Below, one piece after another: positions 16,175-26,008 of a stretch of DNA of 40,921 nt. Source of the stretch: an uncultured beta proteobacterium (GTDB lineage Bacteria; Pseudomonadota; Gammaproteobacteria; Burkholderiales; Burkholderiaceae_C); assembly GCA_903920695.1 (NCBI GenBank), contig CAIXNB010000186.1, positions 1 through 40,921 of the forward strand, read 5' to 3'. How positions within the stretch are numbered: position 1 is the first letter of the stretch; each line of letters starts with the position of its first letter. Below the pieces are notes generated by a model that saw nothing but the letters and a program-made list of their open reading frames with translations, had not been told where the DNA came from and did not search any database. The translations under genes and the position numbers were made by a program.

Positions 16175-17863
16175 ATGAAAACCGACCGCGCCGCCAGCGC
16201 CAACAGCTTGCTGCGAGACGACGCGCTTTACGATATTCCCGTCTTCGGCAACGTCCATCTGTTGCACTTCACCGACTGCCACGCCCAGTTGCTGCCGATC
16301 TACTACCGGGAACCCAGCATCAATCTCGGCGTTGGCAGCGCAAGCGGGAAGGTGCCGCACCTTGTCGGCTCGCCGCTGCTTCGCGCCTATGGCCTCGAAG
16401 CCGGCAGCCGCAACGCCTACGCGTTCTCTCATCTCGACTTTCAGGCGGCAGCGCAGGCCTACGGCAAGGTTGGAGGTTTCGCCCATCTCGCAACCCTGGT
16501 CAACCGACTGAAGAGCAGCCGGCCCCTGGCGCTGCTGCTCGATGGCGGTGACAGCTGGCAAGGCTCGGCCACGGCGCTCTGGACGGCGGGCCAGGACATG
16601 GTGGACGCCTCGCTTGCACTCGGTGTGGACGTCATGACCGGACACTGGGAATTCACTTACGGGGCCAAGCGCGTGCTGCACGTCGTGCGCAACGACTTCA
16701 AGGACCGCATCGCTTTCGTGGCGCAGAACATTGTCGGCAAAGGCAACGCCGACGCCGTCTTCGACCCCTACGTCATGCGCGAACAGAACAGTATTGCGGT
16801 AGCGATTCTCGGCCAGGCATTTCCCTACACGCCGCAGGCAAACGGCGCGCATTTCACGCCGGACTGGGCCTTTGGCATCGATGAAGCGCGGCTACAAGTG
16901 CTGGTCGAGAAGGTGCGCAGCCAAGGCGCGCAGGTCGTCGTCCTGCTCTCCCACAACGGCATGGACATTGACCTCAAGCTGGCTTCCCGCATCTCAGGCA
17001 TCGACATGATCCTGGGCGGACACACGCACGATGGCGTGCCGGTGCCCAGCGTCGTTGCCAACCGGGGTGGCAGCACCATCGTCACCAATGCCGGATCGCA
17101 CGGCAAGTTCCTCGCGGTCGTCGATTTTGAAGTCAAAGACGGCCGCGTCGCCGACTGGCATTACCGCCTGCTGCCCGTTTTCTCGGACCTGCTGCCCGCT
17201 GATGCCACGATGCAAACCACGATAGGCCGCGTGCGCGCGCCGTTCGCGGCACGTCTGCGAGAGCCCATTGCCGAAAGTCAGACTCTTCTGTACCGGCGCG
17301 GCAACTTCAACGGTTCGTGGGATCAGTTGATCGTCGAGGCGCTGATGCAGGGGCTGGATGCCGAGATCGCGTTCTCGCCGGGATTTCGCTGGGGCACGAC
17401 GCTGCTGGCCGGGCAGATGATCACGCGCGAGGACCTGATGGCGCAGACCGCCATCACCTACCCCCACACCTGGCTCGCTCACATGACCGGTGCCGATATC
17501 CGAAATACGCTTGAGCAGCTCAGCGACAAACTGTTCAATGACGATCCCTACCAACACCAGGGCGGCGACATGCTGCGCACCGGGGGACTGACCTACACCT
17601 GCGAACCTGCGGCCTGCGCTGGCGCGCGCATCAGTGACATGCGTCTGAACGGGAAACCTGTCGACGCCGACAAATCCTACAAGGTCGCACGCTGGGGCAT
17701 CGGCGCATCGCCGTCGAGCACACCAGGTGCGCCGATCTGGGACGTCGTCGAACAATACCTGCGCCAAAGCACGCCAGGCGAACTGCACACACCCAATGTG
17801 CCGCATCTGATCGGGGTGGACAACAACCCCGGTATCGCGCTTGGCACGGCGGCATCTGGATGA
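16175..17863 (+). CDS. soxB: SoxB thiosulfohydrolase lacking a visible signal peptide
   Basis: A 562-residue dimanganese enzyme of the 5'-nucleotidase/SoxB family. SoxB-specific landmarks are LYDIPVFGNVHLLHFTDCHA with metal ligands Asp34 and His36, YYREPSINLGVG, GGDSWQGSATALWT, TGHWEFTYG, LSHNGMDID and GGHTHDG. SoxB hydrolyses the sulfone from the SoxY carrier in the periplasm and is normally Tat-exported. Here the ATG at 16175, with GGAG eight bases upstream, leaves only MKTDRAASANSLLRDDA before the mature domain, and no upstream in-frame codon gives a leader. No soxXAYZ or soxCD is in the window. It follows the DUF202 gene by 32 bases in the oxidase operon. Confidence 0.93.
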   Translation: MKTDRAASANSLLRDDALYDIPVFGNVHLLHFTDCHAQLLPIYYREPSINLGVGSASGKVPHLVGSPLLRAYGLEAGSRNAYAFSHLDFQAAAQAYGKVGGFAHLATLVNRLKSSRPLALLLDGGDSWQGSATALWTAGQDMVDASLALGVDVMTGHWEFTYGAKRVLHVVRNDFKDRIAFVAQNIVGKGNADAVFDPYVMREQNSIAVAILGQAFPYTPQANGAHFTPDWAFGIDEARLQVLVEKVRSQGAQVVVLLSHNGMDIDLKLASRISGIDMILGGHTHDGVPVPSVVANRGGSTIVTNAGSHGKFLAVVDFEVKDGRVADWHYRLLPVFSDLLPADATMQTTIGRVRAPFAARLREPIAESQTLLYRRGNFNGSWDQLIVEALMQGLDAEIAFSPGFRWGTTLLAGQMITREDLMAQTAITYPHTWLAHMTGADIRNTLEQLSDKLFNDDPYQHQGGDMLRTGGLTYTCEPAACAGARISDMRLNGKPVDADKSYKVARWGIGASPSSTPGAPIWDVVEQYLRQSTPGELHTPNVPHLIGVDNNPGIALGTAASG

Positions 17864-17899
17864 GCCCCAATGCCTGACCAAGACACCGAGGAACTTCGC

Positions 17900-20410
17900 A
17901 TGAAGCTGAGCGCAACGAATGTCGAATCCGCCACCCCAGCGCCGCTCCCTCAAACGTCAAAGGCACCCGACATCGCTGCAGCGTCGGTCTCCGACACGCT
18001 CCGCACGCTCGACGTGAACCCCGCGATGGGTCTCGCGCCGGCGCAGGTCAATGCCCGCCGCAAGGAGCACGGCTACAACGAGGTAGCCGAAGAGCGCGAG
18101 CACCCGGTGCGCAAGTTCATTGGCAAGTTCTGGGGCGTATCGGCCTGGATGCTCGAGCTCATCATAGTTCTGTAGGCGCTGCTGCGAAAGTTCTCGGACC
18201 TCGCCGTGGTGGGCACGCTGCTGGTCGTCAACGCGATTCTGAGTTATGGGCAGGTGCATCGCGCCGCCGGTGTAGTCAAGGCGCTGCGGCGCAGGCTGCA
18301 GGTCAGTGCCCGGGTCCTGCGCGCGTCGACATGGCAGCTCGTCCCGGCGCGAGACCTGGTCCCGGGCGACATCGTTCGCCTGCGCGCCGGCGACATCATC
18401 CCAGCCGACGTCAAACTTCTGGTCGGCACGCTGAGCATCGATCAGTCGGCACTCACCGGCGAATCGAAAGACGCCGACAAGGCACCCGGCGAGGTGCTGT
18501 CGTCGGGATCAGTAGTGCGCCGCGGCGAAGGCAACGGTGTGGTCATGCTGACCGGCGCGCGAACCCTCTTCGGCCGCACGACGCAACTGGTGCAGGCGGC
18601 CCGCCCGAAGCTCCACATCGAGGCCGTGGTCGCGAAGCTGGTGCGCTGGCTGTTCGTCATCGTCGGCGTGCTGCTGGTCGGGGTCGTCGTGCTGTCGCTG
18701 ATCCGGGGCGTGCCGCTCATCGACATGGCGCCGCTGATGCTCGTGCTGCTGATGAGCGCGGTGCCCGTGGCGTTGCCGGTCATGTTCACCGTCAGCATGG
18801 CCGTTGGGGCTAAGGAGTTGGCCAGGCGTGGCGTGCTGGTAACGCGCCTGAGCGCTGCCGAGGACGCCGCGACGATGGATGTGCTGTGCGTGGACAAGAC
18901 CGGCACGATCACGATGAACCAGTTGGCGATCACCGGTGTGATTGCACTCGGTCAGGCCACTGAGACCGAAGTGCTGGCGGCCGGCGCGCTCGCATCTCAG
19001 GAAGCCAACCAGGACCCAATCGACCTCGCCTTCCTCGCCGAAGCGAAGACGCGGCACGTCTTCGATGGCCTGCCCAGGACCGTTCCAATTTCGTTTGCGC
19101 CGTTCGATGCGAAGAGCCGGCGCACCGAGGCCGTGTTCGAGCAGGACGGGCAGCGCCTGCGTGTGATGAAAGGTGCCGTGCGGACCCTTGCCGAGGCCTG
19201 CGCCCTGGAGCCTGCGGCCATCGCCGCGCTGGAAGCGCGCGTCAGCGACGCCGCGGCCAAGGGCTACCGGACACTGGCGGTGGCCCGTGGTCCCGAGACC
19301 GGCGCGCGGACCTTGATCGGGCTGGTGACGCTGTTCGATCCACCGCGCCCCGACGCCAAGGCACTCATCGCGTCGCTGCGTGGCCTGGGCATCTCGGTGA
19401 AGATGCTGACCGGCGACGCCTTGGCCGTCGCGCGCGACATCGCGCAAGGCGTGGGGCTGCCCAACATCGGGCGCGTGGCCGACCTGAAGGCCGCCGGAGA
19501 TCAACGCGGGAAGAATGCAACGGACCCGCTAGGCGGCGTGGACGGCTTTGCAGAGGTCTATCCGCAAGAGAAGTACGTCGTCGTGCAGCGCCTGCAAGCG
19601 GCAGGGCATGTGACCGGCATGACGGGCGACGGCGTCAACGATGCACCCGCGCTGCGCCAGGCCGAGGTCGGCATTGCCGTCAGCTCCGCCACCGACGTGG
19701 CCAAGGGCGCCGCGAGCGTGGTGCTGACCGAACCGGGCTTGACCAATATCGTCACCCTTGTCGAACAGGGGCGGACGATCTACCAACGCATCCTGACCTG
19801 GATCATCAACAAGGTCAGCCGCACGATCCTGAAGGCTGCGTTCGTGGCGATCGCGTTCGTGGTCACCGGAAAGTTCGTCGTCTCGGCCTTCTCGATGCTG
19901 CTGCTCGTTTTCATGACCGACTTTGCGAAGATCGCGCTGGCCACCGATCACGTGCAGCCTTCGAGCCAGCCAGAGACCTGGAACATCGGCGGCTTCATCA
20001 CCGTCTCGGTGGTACTGGGCATCGCGATGGTCGCGGAGGCGCTGTTCGCGCTGTGGTTTGGCTGGGTCAGGCTCGGCTTGGCCACCGACAACACGGCCCT
20101 CTATACCTTCTCCTTCCTGACGCTGCTGTATTTCGCCGCCTTCTCAATTGTGTCCGCGCGGGAGCGCCGCTGGTTCTGGACCAAGATGCTGAGCAAGACC
20201 CTCATGGTGGCGCTCGCGGCTGACGCCCTGACAGGCACCGCGCTCACGTTCGCCGGCCTGCCGGACCTGAAACCCTTGCCTGTGTCGCAGATGCTTGGCA
20301 TCCTGATCTTTGCCATGCTCTCGTGCCTGGTCGTGAACGACGCGCTGAAGGTGGCTTTGATCCGCTGGCGTGTGCCCCATGCAGCAATCACCAAGGCCGA
20401 CAAAGACTGA
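17900..20410 (+). pseudogene. P-type H+-ATPase (type IIIA) interrupted by an in-frame amber codon
   Basis: The reading frame encodes a plasma-membrane proton-ATPase-like protein of about 835 residues. Motifs include TGES (SALTGESKDADK), the phosphorylation site CVDKTGTITMN, and the hinge MTGDGVNDAPALRQAEVGIAVSSATDVAK. The first 91 codons (start 17900 after GAGGAA) end at TAG 18173-18175, immediately after WMLELIIVL; the same frame then resumes with ALLRKFSDLAVVG and is open to 20410. A single C-to-A change from TCG would explain the TAG. A GTG at 18206 could restart translation, but the product would lack the N-terminal domain and helix 1. The gene follows soxB by 36 bases. It may be inactivated, read through, or a sequencing error. 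Confidence 0.85.
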
Positions 20411-21064
20411 ATGTTTACGAAGAACTGAAGTGGGTATCGATTAGGCAGCGTTTTGAGTACCGCTAAATGAGGCCATTGATGAACAGCCGCGCCTGCAAGT
20501 CTTGAAAAAATGTCGATCACTGTGAAAGTCGGCAATCATTCTGTGGACCCGTCCGCCAAGCTGTAAACGATCATGTTTGTCGCTCTGATCGGGCAAACAA
20601 AGAGAGCAGTCCATCGCCAAAGATCGCCCGCTGACAACTGGGTGTCTTGAATGACCGATGGTCCTGAAATTGCAGAAGGGTCCAGTTGGTCGGGACTTGC
20701 CTGCCGCCGCAAGGCCGCCAATAGCCGCTGACGAGAAAACCATCGCCACCAGATCGAAAAATCCTCAATCGCGGGTGGATGACTGCCACGGAGATTTCGG
20801 GGTGGTCGGATGATGAAATTGGATCTGCGACGGGAACGACCGGTCTGGAGAACTCGACAGAAAATCCTCGCTCGCGGCGAAGAGTCGCTGCGAAACGTGT
20901 TCAAAACTTTCTCTGGACCAGTCGTTCATTTTTCACCATCAACAGCCGAGCGAACTTGCCGACGGTGACAGACTACCCGGTCTTACAAAAATTCAAATTG
21001 ACCGCCAGATACCGGTCATTGTTACCAGTAGGCTAACGGTCAGCCACACACAGTTGGTAGTGCC
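20411..21064. other. Non-coding segment with dispersed-repeat sequence
   Basis: No real gene is seen. Frames on both strands are short, with Arg/Ser-rich translations typical of non-coding DNA. The part at 20781-20886 is a copy of a repeat found again at 23314-23425. The segment separates the oxidase operon from gene debris and probably marks a rearrangement boundary. Confidence 0.5.
20781..20886 (+). repeat. Dispersed intergenic repeat, copy A
   Basis: Shares long blocks with 23314-23425 in the same orientation: GGAGATTT, GGTGGTCGGATGA, TTGGATCTG, ACCGGT and GAACTCGACAGAAA, then CGGCGAA. By eye it is about 80 percent identical with small indels. It contains no transposase and has no clear terminal inverted repeats. 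The two copies bracket the pseudogene region. Confidence 0.65.
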
Positions 21065-21147
21065 TTGTACTGGCCCAGTCCATCGTCGATGCCGCACTGG
21101 CGTCGGTTTCGCGCTGCCGCCCTACCCGGTGGGCGTCGAGCGTGGCT

Positions 21148-21393
21148 GGAAGACCGGCAGCGGCGTTTAAACGACGGATGGGAACGCTACAGAGAAGCCC
21201 TGCTGCTCTACGCGCTGGGCATGGACTCGCCCACCCATGCGCGGACCAACGTCAGCATCCTGGCCTGGAGCGTAACCTACCCTAGGAGAACCTGTACGGC
21301 ATCGACTTCCTCCATGCCAGGTCGCCGATCATCGACCACTTCTCGCACGCCTGGATCGACTTTCGTGGCATCCTCTACCCGTTAGTCACGATT
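21148..21393 (+). pseudogene. Frameshifted fragment of a COG5368 glucoamylase-like gene
   Basis: In one frame WERYREALLLYALGMDSPTH matches the conserved core of the large glucoamylase-like/COG5368 proteins (EALMLYLLALGSPTH type). The homology continues in another frame after about 21,280 with YGIDFLHARSPIIDHFSHAW then IDFRG, matching the family's PLF.HQ.SH.WIDFRG segment. Only about 80 codons of a multi-hundred-residue gene survive, with one frameshift and no start. It is a decayed remnant directly upstream of the truncated cytochrome gene. Confidence 0.65.
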
Positions 21394-21448
21394 GGTGAAA
21401 GCAGTGTCTCAGAGTCCGCATGGAAAGCAGTGAGCCGTCGCTCGCAAC

Positions 21449-23200
21449 TTGAGGGTAACAGCCGATGGACACAACCTGTATCCTGCCATGCCCTATCCCT
21501 CGTATGCCAAGATGAACGACGATGACATGCGAGCGCTGTACACCTTCCTGATGAAGGGCTTGGAGCCGGTCTATCAGCCCAACAAGTCTGCGCAGATGAA
21601 GTTCCCCTTCAATCAGCGTTGGGGTATGTCGCTGTGGAATTGGACCTTCCTCGACGCCACAACCTACAAGACGACGCCCGCTAGAGATGCGGTCTGGAAT
21701 CGGGGTGCCTATCTTGTGCAAGGTCTTTGGCACTGTGGCGCTTGCCATACACCGCGAGGCTTAGGCTTTCAGGAGAAGGCCATGGGCAACGAAGGTAACA
21801 GCGGCAAGTACTTCCTTGCGGGCGAAACGGTGGAGGGTTGGCGTGCTTTGAGCCTTCGCAACCTGTGGACGGTTGAAGATACAGCGCTGCTCCTCAAGAC
21901 TGGTCAGAACGCCTTCGCCACTGCCGCCGGGAACATGGCCGATGTCATTCATAACAGCACCCAACACATCAGCGATTCCGACCTCACGGCGATTGCAACG
22001 TATCTCAAGTCTTTGCCTCCGGGTGAAAATGATTTGCCCATGCCCTCAGTGCCGCCAATGCCTGTAATTGCAGCAAAACTGCCGGGAGGTTTATTCACCA
22101 CCAGAGGAGGCTTGGGATATGTGCAATTCTGTAGTGATTGCCACCGTCAGGACGGCGCTGGTGTCCAGCAGATATTCCCGACACTGGCAGGTAACCCAAC
22201 GTTGATGTCCAACGAGCCGTCAACGCTGATCCATATCATGCTCACGGGATGGAAGACTGCGCAGACCGCGGCGCATAAGCGCGTATGGTCCATGCCAAGC
22301 TTTGCCAAGTTGGGTGACCAGGAGTTGGCCGAGATCATTAACTTTGCGCGCGCGAGTTGGGGTCGCAACGCCAAACCAGTGGCTTCGTCTGATGTGAAGA
22401 CGATGCGTGATGATTTAGAGGCCAAGGACATCGACCAGTCCAAGTTCGTGACACCGCGCCTGGCAGACATCCTGAGTAGATCAAACGCAGGTCAGCTTGT
22501 GCGTGGCATGCGTCTGAACCTGGAAACCAAGTCCTTGCTGCCGCAGCAAGTGGGTAACGAACTCAGTTGTACAAGTTGCCACCTCAACGCTGGTACGGTG
22601 GCCGATGGTTCGCCTTACGTCGGTATCTCGGCTTTCTTCCCCAGCTATGCGCCGCGCGCGGGCAGGATGATCACTCTGGAAGATCGCATCAACGGGTGCT
22701 TCCGTCGCTCGATGAACGGCACGCCACTGTCCGTCGAATCAGCCGACATGAAGGCCATGGTCGCGTATTTCGATTGGATGAAGAGGGAAACAAAGCCCGA
22801 GGACAAAGTGGCGGGGCGCGGTGTGGGCAAGGTTGATATGGCGATCAAACCGGATATGGACAATGGCCGACGCGTCTACGACGTGCAATGCGCCGTGTGC
22901 CACGGTAACAATGGTGAAGGCATCAAGCGAACCAACGGCCAGACTATCTACCCACCGCTCTGGGGTGAAAAGTCGTTCAATATAGGTGCTGGTATGGCTC
23001 GCACCTATACGGCGGCTGCCTTTGTCAAGCGCAACATGCCCATTGGATTTCACAGTAAGTTCCCGTTGGATCAGGGCGGTCTGACAGACCAGGAAGCGGT
23101 GGACGTGGCGGAATACTTTACCCACCAGCCGCGCCCGGACTTCCCCGATAAGAGCAAGGATTGGCCAAAGGACAAGAAGCCGGTAGACGCACGGCATTGA
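21449..23200 (+). pseudogene. 5'-truncated multiheme cytochrome fused to a TsdA-like domain
   Basis: An open frame of 583 codons without a credible start (only TTG at 21449). The first residues (ADGHNLYPAMPYPSY) lie in the middle of the first domain of an AdhB-type three-heme cytochrome, so its first heme domain and signal peptide are missing. What remains has CGACH (96-100) and CSDCH (228-232), then a TsdA-like domain with CTSCH (374-378), Cys417 in RINGCFRRSMNG exactly 39 residues after His378, and CAVCH (481-485). The intact ancestor would have been a five-heme fusion that feeds electrons from the TsdA centre through an in-built relay. The frame has no internal stop, so truncation looks recent. 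Without a leader it cannot be exported or matured normally. Confidence 0.75.
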
Positions 23201-23313
23201 GTACCATGATTTGTAGCAGCCAGACGACTACTTGATTGGAAAGTCACGTCGAAGTAAGGCCGACATGTCGACCAATCAGCAACAGCCGATTGCATAAACT
23301 CGCTCTCAATCGT

Positions 23314-23425
23314 GACCGCTTCGGAGATTTTTGGGTGGTCGGATGAAGGTATTGGATCTGGGGGCGACAGAAATGACCGGTCACGAGAACTCGACAGAAA
23401 TTCATGGCTTGCGGCGAAAGGCCGG
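23314..23425 (+). repeat. Dispersed intergenic repeat, copy B
   Basis: Second copy of the element at 20781-20886, same orientation, with the shared blocks listed there. It lies between the truncated cytochrome and the dipeptidase pseudogene. The 23201-23490 spacer has no other recognisable content. Confidence 0.65.
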
Positions 23426-23490
23426 TAACGCTGCACAGGAGCCGGTCAGTTACCCGTGCAATGGCGCAAGCACCTCATCTAACAAAGCAC

Positions 23491-24650
23491 TTACCGAGTA
23501 GATTGCACCGCCGCAAACACCCTCAGAAAGTTGCCGCCTATGAGTTGCGCCACCTCGGGCTCATGCATGCCGCGCTTCAGCAATCCGGCGACGTACAGGG
23601 GCAGGTTAGCATAGGTGTCGAACTTGGGTTTGTAGTTGGCGTCCATGTCCGTTCCCAGGCAGACATGGTCGATGCCCACGTGGTCAACCATCTCGAAGGT
23701 GCGATCGACAAAACCGTTCAGATCCGTGATGCCAATGCCGGCGGGCCAGGCACCCAATACTCCGCCCCCGGTTTGGGCCACGGCCCGTGCCAAGTTTAGC
23801 GAGATGAAGCGCGGGTTGTGCAAGTGCTCGGTACGCACATGCACATGCGACGCCATCACTGGCTTGGTGGATGCCTCAATGGCCCCCAGCGCCGTGACCT
23901 CGGACGCATGGGCCACGTCGATCAGCATGCCCACGGCGTTCATCGCCTTGACCACGGCAATGCCCGCAGACGTGAGCTTGGCGTGCAAGGGCTTGCCGGT
24001 GATGATGTCACCCAGCTCGTTGTTGCGGTAGTGCATGAGGGTGATGGAGCGCACCCCGTCGGCATAGGCCTCGGCTACCCGCTCGGGTCGACCTTCCAGA
24101 AAATCGCCACCTTCCACCGTTAGCAGCGCGCCAGGCTTGCCGGCCACCTTGGCGGCGGCAAAGTCGGCCAGCGACTTGACCGGGTACACCAGTCCTCGGG
24201 TGGACAGCGCCTTGATGTTGTTGATCTGGCGCTTGTAGCTTTCCCATGGCTCGCCAGGCGCAAACTCGCGTCGGGCGGTCAGGCTCTGCCCTCTGTGCCC
24301 AGCACCTGAAAGTCTGCAACGGCCGCAAAGGACGCCGCCGTCAACCCGCCGGAGTGCATGTCGGCAATGGTGCGTTCTTCAAAAGTGCCAAGCTTGGCAT
24401 ACACCCAGACCAGCCCCGACAGGTTCTGCGCTCCGTCTACAAAGGTTCGTCCCGGGTGGGCATGTGCATCGACAGACATATGGCGTGCCAGCAGTACCCG
24501 CGCCTGTCCAAGCTCCTCTGGCGTGACGTCAAACCCGATGGGGGCAGGCATGGGATGTTTGACAAAATACGCACCGACACCAACAGCGCCCAACAAGGCG
24601 ACACTGCTACCTAATACCAGTTGGCGACGGGAGATGGAAGGCATTGGCAT
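23491..24650 (-). pseudogene. Tat-exported membrane dipeptidase (peptidase M19), frameshifted
   Basis: The 5' part (24650 down to 24279) encodes a twin-arginine leader SISRRQLVLGSSVALLGAVG and the metal site VDAHAHPGRTF. It then stops after VLGTEGRA. Homology resumes in another frame (LTARREFAPGEPWESYKRQI, then ALSTRGLVYPVKSLADF) and runs to 23491, including GVRSITLMHYRNNELGD, LIDVAHASE and CLGTDMDAN, all typical of renal-dipeptidase-like M19 enzymes. A one-base deletion near 24,280-24,288 explains the shift. The full protein would be about 386 residues and would hydrolyse dipeptides or D-amino-acid peptides outside the cytoplasm. The break may be real decay or a sequencing error. Confidence 0.8.
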
Positions 24651-25025
24651 GGAATTTTGATATAGGGAAGAGCGAAGTCTTCATTTTGCACGCTGACAGC
24701 TTTGAGACGGATTGATCGGTTCACCCGAAATACTGGAGGCGCAATCAGTCAACCGCGCCGAGTTGATCTGATCCATTCTTCCGGCAGTCAGCAGTCACCT
24801 CTGACTAACGCCGGATCAACCCGTTTGGGTCGGTTTTGAAAAGTCGGGCTATCTTCCCATCACCCCTTAGGGGGCGAATCTCATCCTTTCATTTCTTCGA
24901 CGACGCCGACGGCGACAATTGATCGGAAACGATCTCAGGAACCGCAACGTTCTGAACGACAAAGGCCTGCGCAAAGCAGGCCTCGTGTTCAGTCGCCCTG
25001 CATCACAGAGGGCGGTTGCACTATT
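24651..25025. other. 375-base spacer with compound hairpins
   Basis: No coding potential is seen. At 24781-24814 arms CCGGC and GCCGG enclose a second inverted pair AGTCA-CCTC-TGACT, giving a two-tier hairpin. At 24819-24830 ACCC-GTTT-GGGT follows, with TTTT a few bases later. These could form terminators or a structured leader. Confidence 0.4.
24963..24983 (-). terminator. Terminator-like hairpin downstream of the PRC-barrel gene
   Basis: Arms AGGCCTGC and GCAGGCCT pair perfectly around GCAAA. On the minus strand the stem is followed by TTGTCGTT. It lies 43 bases past the stop of the minus-strand PRC-barrel gene, as expected for its intrinsic terminator, although the T-run is weak. Confidence 0.5.
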
Positions 25026-25847
25026 TCAGCGCTGGGCTTCCAGCGCCTCGGCGCTGGACCAGTAGCCGGTGCGGCCATAGTGCTGGTGCAGACTGAGTTC
25101 CCAGGCACGGTCCATCAGGGTCTTGGGGTCATAAACCGGCGAGGCCTGGACGGCGTTGCGGCTGAGGTCCACCGAAACGGTTTTATCCGACCAGTGCACA
25201 CCGGTGATCCACGGCGGTGCGATCAGCACTTTGTGGCCCATCCACCAGTTGCTGGTGTCCACCACCAGGTAGCGGATGGCCCAGGTGGCTTCGTCCACCA
25301 AAAAGCCACTGACATGACCAATCTCTCCATCGCTGGCTTTCACGTGGTAGCCATGGACCGATTCGCAACTGCGCAGATGCGGATCGTCGTTGCGATGGCG
25401 CGTGCGCTCAGCGGCCAAGGCGGCTTGGTCTTCGCGCTGACGCGCCAACCAGTCCGGTCCATCGCCATCGTAGCCGGGCAACATGCTGTAGGGGTACATT
25501 GCATCGCCCCAAAGGCCGATACCGCCCCAATAAGATGGGTATCCGTAATAGCCAAGGAATTCCTCTTCATTCTGGCGTGATACCGGCTTTTCGGTGTCGA
25601 TGCTGGGACTGTTGCCGACCTGCACCTTAGTGATGGACACCGGCAGTGTCTCTGCCTGCCAGTCTGGCTGCTGCACCGATAAGGGCGAGACCAGCACCTT
25701 GCGGCTGGAAAGCCAGGAGCCAGTCTCCACCACGAAGTAGCGCACAGCCCAGGCGTCGTCATCGAAGTACATGTCCTTGACATGACCGATCTCGCCATCT
25801 GTTGCCCGGATGGCAAAGTCGTTCAGGTCTTTCGTATTGCGCAACAT
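25026..25847 (-). CDS. Double PRC-barrel protein, copy 1
   Basis: A 273-residue soluble protein with two PRC-barrel domains. The first (residues 1-85) contains IRATDGEIGHVKDMYFDDD and AVRYFVVETGSWLSSRKV; the second (about 150-240) repeats ASDGEIGHVSGFLVDEATWA and IRYLVVDTSNWWMGHKVL. A Tyr/Trp/Gly-rich linker joins them. The start at 25847 follows AAGGAAA. A paralogue with the same layout is at 34486-35289. PRC-barrels bind RNA or protein partners; in this two-domain bacterial form no function is established, though neighbours such as CsbD, BON and DUF1840 suggest a stress role. It is not clearly co-transcribed with the ABC genes, as a 161-base gap lies upstream. Confidence 0.85.
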   Translation of the reverse strand: MLRNTKDLNDFAIRATDGEIGHVKDMYFDDDAWAVRYFVVETGSWLSSRKVLVSPLSVQQPDWQAETLPVSITKVQVGNSPSIDTEKPVSRQNEEEFLGYYGYPSYWGGIGLWGDAMYPYSMLPGYDGDGPDWLARQREDQAALAAERTRHRNDDPHLRSCESVHGYHVKASDGEIGHVSGFLVDEATWAIRYLVVDTSNWWMGHKVLIAPPWITGVHWSDKTVSVDLSRNAVQASPVYDPKTLMDRAWELSLHQHYGRTGYWSSAEALEAQR

Positions 25848-26008
25848 AGAAATTTTCCTTTCAAAGGCCGGGCACAGGGCCGCGGCGAAACAGGGGACAC
25901 CAGTAGCGCCTGCAAGCATGCCGCTGGTTCAGGCGGCGTGGCAGCAGGTACCCTATTAATGTGGTCCCAAGGCAGCGCACGGTCTGTGCGCTGCCACACC
26001 GGTAACGC

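Noticed and set aside
16994..17953. Long minus-strand frame opposite soxB
   Set aside because: Antisense shadow of a high-GC gene with a compositional bias and no domain; the plus-strand SoxB homology is decisive.
20411..21064. Insertion sequence or transposase in the repeat zone
   Set aside because: No frame shows a DDE or other transposase motif, and no terminal inverted repeats were found.
23491..24650. Two separate genes for the dipeptidase halves
   Set aside because: Homology continues without a gap across the shift, the second half lacks a start and the first lacks most of the domain, so it is one frameshifted gene.
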